Both the position numbers and the translations under genes were made by a program. The notes under the pieces are model-generated. The model made no database searches, was not told the DNA's origin, and saw only the letters and a list, made by a program, of their open reading frames with translations. From assembly GCA_030156535.1 (NCBI GenBank), contig JASGMJ010000001.1, positions 62,001 through 126,000 of the forward strand: a stretch of DNA of 64,000 bases, read 5' to 3'. Shown piece after piece: positions 61,182 through 64,000 of the stretch (the first letter of the stretch is position 1; each line of letters begins with the position of its first letter). The DNA comes from Candidatus Sumerlaeota bacterium (GTDB lineage Bacteria > Sumerlaeota > Sumerlaeia > SLMS01 > JAHLLQ01).

Positions 61182-62477
61182 GTGGGAATGACGCCGTGGT
61201 TCGCCACGTTTCGCTTGGAACTGCGCGCCCATCGCGGGCGCTTGGCCGTGCTGACGCTTTGCGCGCTTCTCACCGCCGTGGTCTGCTGCGTCGCCTTTCA
61301 CGCCCTTTGGTACACACGGACGGAAGTCCGCCCGTGGCTCGCGAGCATCTTCCCGCCCCAGCGCATTATCGTCCGCGCCGGTCAGGTGGACTTCGCCTTC
61401 CTGAAGTTCGAGGTCGGTGGCCTGACGGAATCGCGCCGCGCCGACGTCGCCGCACTCCCGGGCGTCGAGCGGGTCTTCGCGCAGGTCCCCGCGCAGTTCC
61501 CTGTCAGTGCGCATGTTTCGATGAGCCGTCTCGATTTCAGCCTGGAGACGGACATCGTTCTCCATGGCGTTCCCGAGGAACTGATCGCGGCCGAGCTCCC
61601 CGGCAACACGTCGTTCGACTGGGATCCGCAAAGCAACGAACCCGTCCCCGCAGTCGTTTCCGCGTACTTCCTTGACATGTACAATCTGGGGATCGCGGAG
61701 GGTTCCTCGCTTCCCAAGCTCAGCAAGGCCGCCGCCATCGGCCGCGAGTTTACGATCATTCTTGGCGAATCGACGCTGGGGCTTTCGACAAAGGCCAAAC
61801 CCCGCACCGTGCGCGCGCGTGTCGTCGGCTTGACGGCCAACCCGCTTCTCGTTGGAGTCTCTGTTCCCGCCGATGCGATGAAAGCCTGGAATCGCGAGTT
61901 CAAGGGGAGCGGCGAGGAAACGTACAGCGCGTTGCACGTCGATGTTGGCGATCCGCGCGACGTGGAGGACGTGACGAGAGCCATTACGGCGATGCATCTT
62001 CAGGCCCAGCCGGCGGGGGAGAACCTGCGCACATTGCGCCAGGCCGTGGGCGCGGCCGAAGGCGTGGCGCTGGGTGTCGTCGTGGCGGTTCTGCTGCTTG
62101 CAGTTGTCGGCGTGTTTTCCACGGTGCTCGCGGGTGTGGGCGAGCGCCGCGCTCTGTGGGGCGTACAGCGCGCCACGGGAATGAGCCGGGTGATGCTGCT
62201 CTCCTTCGTGGTGGCGGAGTCCGCGATTGCCGGGCTTCTGCCTGCGTTGCTTGGGTGTGGAGTTGCGTGGGTGTTGCTTCTGAACGTGAACAACTTCTTT
62301 GGTGCCGAGTTGTCGGGAATGATGCTCGTTCCGGGCGAGCCGTTCATGCTCGCTCCCGTGGCGGCGTTGGCCACGGTGGGCGTGGTGTGGGTGCTGGTGC
62401 TGGCGCCGGGTCTGGCGGCGGCGCTTCCATCGTGCCGTGCCGAACCCGCCGACCTGCTGCGCCAGCAGGCGCTCTAA
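61182..62477 (+). CDS. FtsX/MacB-like ABC transporter permease
   Basis: Protein of 431 residues starting at GTG, seven bases after GGCGGAG. An N-terminal TM (about 22-45) precedes a large periplasmic domain (about 50-275). Three TMs follow in the C-terminal part with VALGVVVAVLLLAVVGVFSTVLAGVGERR and GVQRATGMSRVMLLS, the FtsX-domain signature. Such permeases form mechanotransmission or lipoprotein-export complexes with an ATPase (MacB/LolD-type). The ATPase gene is not in the window. It overlaps the convergent endonuclease gene by 4 bp (CTAA). Confidence 0.88.
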   Translation: MGMTPWFATFRLELRAHRGRLAVLTLCALLTAVVCCVAFHALWYTRTEVRPWLASIFPPQRIIVRAGQVDFAFLKFEVGGLTESRRADVAALPGVERVFAQVPAQFPVSAHVSMSRLDFSLETDIVLHGVPEELIAAELPGNTSFDWDPQSNEPVPAVVSAYFLDMYNLGIAEGSSLPKLSKAAAIGREFTIILGESTLGLSTKAKPRTVRARVVGLTANPLLVGVSVPADAMKAWNREFKGSGEETYSALHVDVGDPRDVEDVTRAITAMHLQAQPAGENLRTLRQAVGAAEGVALGVVVAVLLLAVVGVFSTVLAGVGERRALWGVQRATGMSRVMLLSFVVAESAIAGLLPALLGCGVAWVLLLNVNNFFGAELSGMMLVPGEPFMLAPVAALATVGVVWVLVLAPGLAAALPSCRAEPADLLRQQAL

Positions 62478-64000
62478 AAGCAAACGGGGGCGAGGCCCAG
62501 ATACTGGCGCATGATCGCCGCCGCGTCGGCGGGCGTAATGACTCCGTCCCCAATTTCAGGGCAGACATCCGCCGCCGCCGCGTTGGCGCCTTGCGCGCAT
62601 TCGCCATTCAGCCAGCACGCGAACGCCAACTGCGCATCACCGGGGGTGACGGCGTTGTCGCCGTTGACGTCGCCCGGGACGAACGTGGGGCCGGCTCCTT
62701 CAACGTAACCGGGCGAACCGGTGTCCACGCCTCCGAAGACTGCCGTCACCGTGTTGTTCCTGGCGCCATTGGTACCCACGGCCGAGAAGGCCCAGTTGGC
62801 GCCGTCGTCGTTCGCGGTTGCATCGAGATGACCGGGGAGCAGGTGGATGCTCGGCCCATCGGAAGAGGATGAGGGCCACGGGGCGGTTTCCTCGAAGTTC
62901 ACACGGTCGATCACGCGATCGAGCGAATCAACGAGCTCCAGAATCTCGTTCGTGCTGCTCGGGGAGTTCGCCAGTCCCATGCTTCCCCAGGTATCGAGCG
63001 GAATCGCCGTGAAGTCCGTCCCCCATGCGGCCTGGAATCCCGCCAGCGTCGCGTCCGCCGGGAAAAGCACCGCCACTTCGTAGGGCTGGAGGGTGACGGT
63101 GAACGTTCCCGTGTTGCCGTCCTCGTCGCGCAGGCGGCAGTCGATCAGTTCGGCCGCCTGCGTCCCCATGTTCACGATCTCGACCCACTCGGTCCTGATG
63201 GGCGACGCCTCGCTTGAATCCGGGTCGTACATGATTTCGGAGATCACGACGCCTTCGACCGGTTCGGGGATGTACTCGACTTCTGCTGTGCTGCTTTCAA
63301 ACGCCGCGAACTGGGGATCAACGTCGTCGCCGCCCGTGGATGAGTGCAGAATGCTGTTTGCCGGAACGCGCAGCTGCACGGTGGCGCGCGGTGTTGCCGT
63401 CGCCGACGTTTTCAGTGTAATCAGCAACGCCTCGGGCGCGGAGCTGATGCGGTAACTGTTGGGTTGCAAGAGTGCCGATCCGTTGCTGAAGGCCGTTGAT
63501 GCCAGCAGCGCATCTCCCGCCGTGACGGTGCCCGAGCGATCCTCGTCCGCGTACAGGCGCACGGCCTCGATCTCTCCATCGCCCAGTGTCCCCAGGCGCT
63601 CCACCGCGATGGATGCGATGTCCCACTCGTAGGCGCTGGCGGCGACTTCGATTGTCAGCATGGGAATCTCCGCGCCTGCCGAGAACGTTGCCGGCGCGAG
63701 GTCCGTTGCCGAAACGGTCAGTGCCGTGCCGTCGACCGGTCCCGTTTCGACGCCGTACAGAATCAGCGCCCACTCGGGATGATCCGTAAACGGATTGGCG
63801 TTTCCCTGTTCATCGTAGACGCGATTGTTGCGTGCGCGCTCCGCGTCGTCCGGCGGGTCCTCCTGGTGCCATTGCAGCAGGGTTGAAAGAACCCCCATCT
63901 CGCCAAGGCCACGCGTGGGATCGGGCGCATCACTAAGCTTCAGGTCGATCTCGCCCGGTGCCCCTTCGTACCGCACGTCCATGTAGAAAATACCGCGCGC
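62474..64000 (-). CDS. Secreted endonuclease I–lamin-tail–dockerin protein (5' end cut by window)
   Basis: The frame runs out at base 64000, so the N-terminus with the signal peptide is missing. The first visible residues (RARGIFYMDVRYEG) and later LLQWHQEDPPDDAERARNN and QGNANPFTDHPEW are conserved in the endonuclease I (EndA/NucM) family of secreted nucleases. A beta-rich segment and a lamin-tail (LTD) domain (VISEIMYDPDSSEASPIRTEWVEI) follow. The tail contains a dockerin-type repeat pair (GDVNGDNAVTPGDAQLAF and, near the end, GDGVITPADAAAIMRQYLG). I infer an extracellular DNase anchored or assembled through the dockerin. Confidence 0.85.
   Translation of the reverse strand, partial: ARGIFYMDVRYEGAPGEIDLKLSDAPDPTRGLGEMGVLSTLLQWHQEDPPDDAERARNNRVYDEQGNANPFTDHPEWALILYGVETGPVDGTALTVSATDLAPATFSAGAEIPMLTIEVAASAYEWDIASIAVERLGTLGDGEIEAVRLYADEDRSGTVTAGDALLASTAFSNGSALLQPNSYRISSAPEALLITLKTSATATPRATVQLRVPANSILHSSTGGDDVDPQFAAFESSTAEVEYIPEPVEGVVISEIMYDPDSSEASPIRTEWVEIVNMGTQAAELIDCRLRDEDGNTGTFTVTLQPYEVAVLFPADATLAGFQAAWGTDFTAIPLDTWGSMGLANSPSSTNEILELVDSLDRVIDRVNFEETAPWPSSSSDGPSIHLLPGHLDATANDDGANWAFSAVGTNGARNNTVTAVFGGVDTGSPGYVEGAGPTFVPGDVNGDNAVTPGDAQLAFACWLNGECAQGANAAAADVCPEIGDGVITPADAAAIMRQYLGLAPVCF

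Overview
This is a GC-rich, gene-dense chromosomal window from a bacterium with a double-membrane envelope. The evidence is an MCE/MlaD protein, a periplasmic Spy-like protein, an O-antigen-ligase-type protein and several GT-C-like membrane proteins. The mix of an MglA-type GTPase with Roadblock proteins, DUF4388, FHA modules, DUF2339 and a secreted endonuclease I–lamin-tail–dockerin protein suggests an uncultured lineage such as Sumerlaeota/BRC1, the PVC group or a myxobacteria-like clade. I cannot fix the phylum by eye. No prophage, IS element, CRISPR array or tRNA was seen. The only mobile-type cargo is a small antitoxin/Doc module.

Layout. 1-5.1 kb (minus): nusA, a TPR protein, trpG/pabA, a DegT aminotransferase and a truncated GT-C-like membrane protein. 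5.4-9.8 kb: a GT39-like protein, a degenerate LMW-phosphatase/J-domain fusion, a secreted protein and a Cys-cluster protein. 9.7-19.7 kb (minus): an O-antigen ligase-like protein, an alpha/beta hydrolase, a TIGR02757 protein, a giant DUF2339 membrane protein, a GT87-like protein, the AbrB/Doc module with its own promoter and operator, and an M20 amidohydrolase. 20.0-25.0 kb (plus): two glycosyltransferases, acs and moaB. 25.1-26.2 kb (minus): an HNH endonuclease and a small hypothetical protein. 26.3-32.6 kb (plus): tilS, pepF, an MCE protein and another GT-C-like protein.

32.9-39.6 kb (plus) is the most striking region. Seven consecutive genes with short gaps end at a strong terminator. They encode TPR-Roadblock, four-TM-Roadblock, a lone Roadblock, an MglA-type GTPase with a long Ala/Pro linker and a new C-terminal domain, a fourth Roadblock, a DUF4388 protein carrying two MshEN-like 24-residue motifs, and a receiver domain tethered to a C-terminal membrane helix. 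It reads as a self-contained GTPase switch with membrane, phosphorelay and possibly c-di-GMP inputs, and no recognisable effector.

39.8-45.6 kb: a Spy-like periplasmic protein, TerC, uvrC, a stand-alone LarC C-terminal domain, thiL, the SRP RNA gene ffs with its terminator, and rpmB. 45.8-51.0 kb: an FHA-GAF-PP2C signalling phosphatase, a secreted protein, a lone FHA protein, a MOSC protein and a second Cys-cluster protein. 51.2-57.4 kb (minus): a GH31 glucosidase and smc. 57.7-62.5 kb (plus): a c-type cytochrome-like protein, a small membrane protein, a histidine kinase, folD and an FtsX/MacB-like permease. 62.5-64.0 kb (minus): the 3' part of the endonuclease I–dockerin gene, running off the window.
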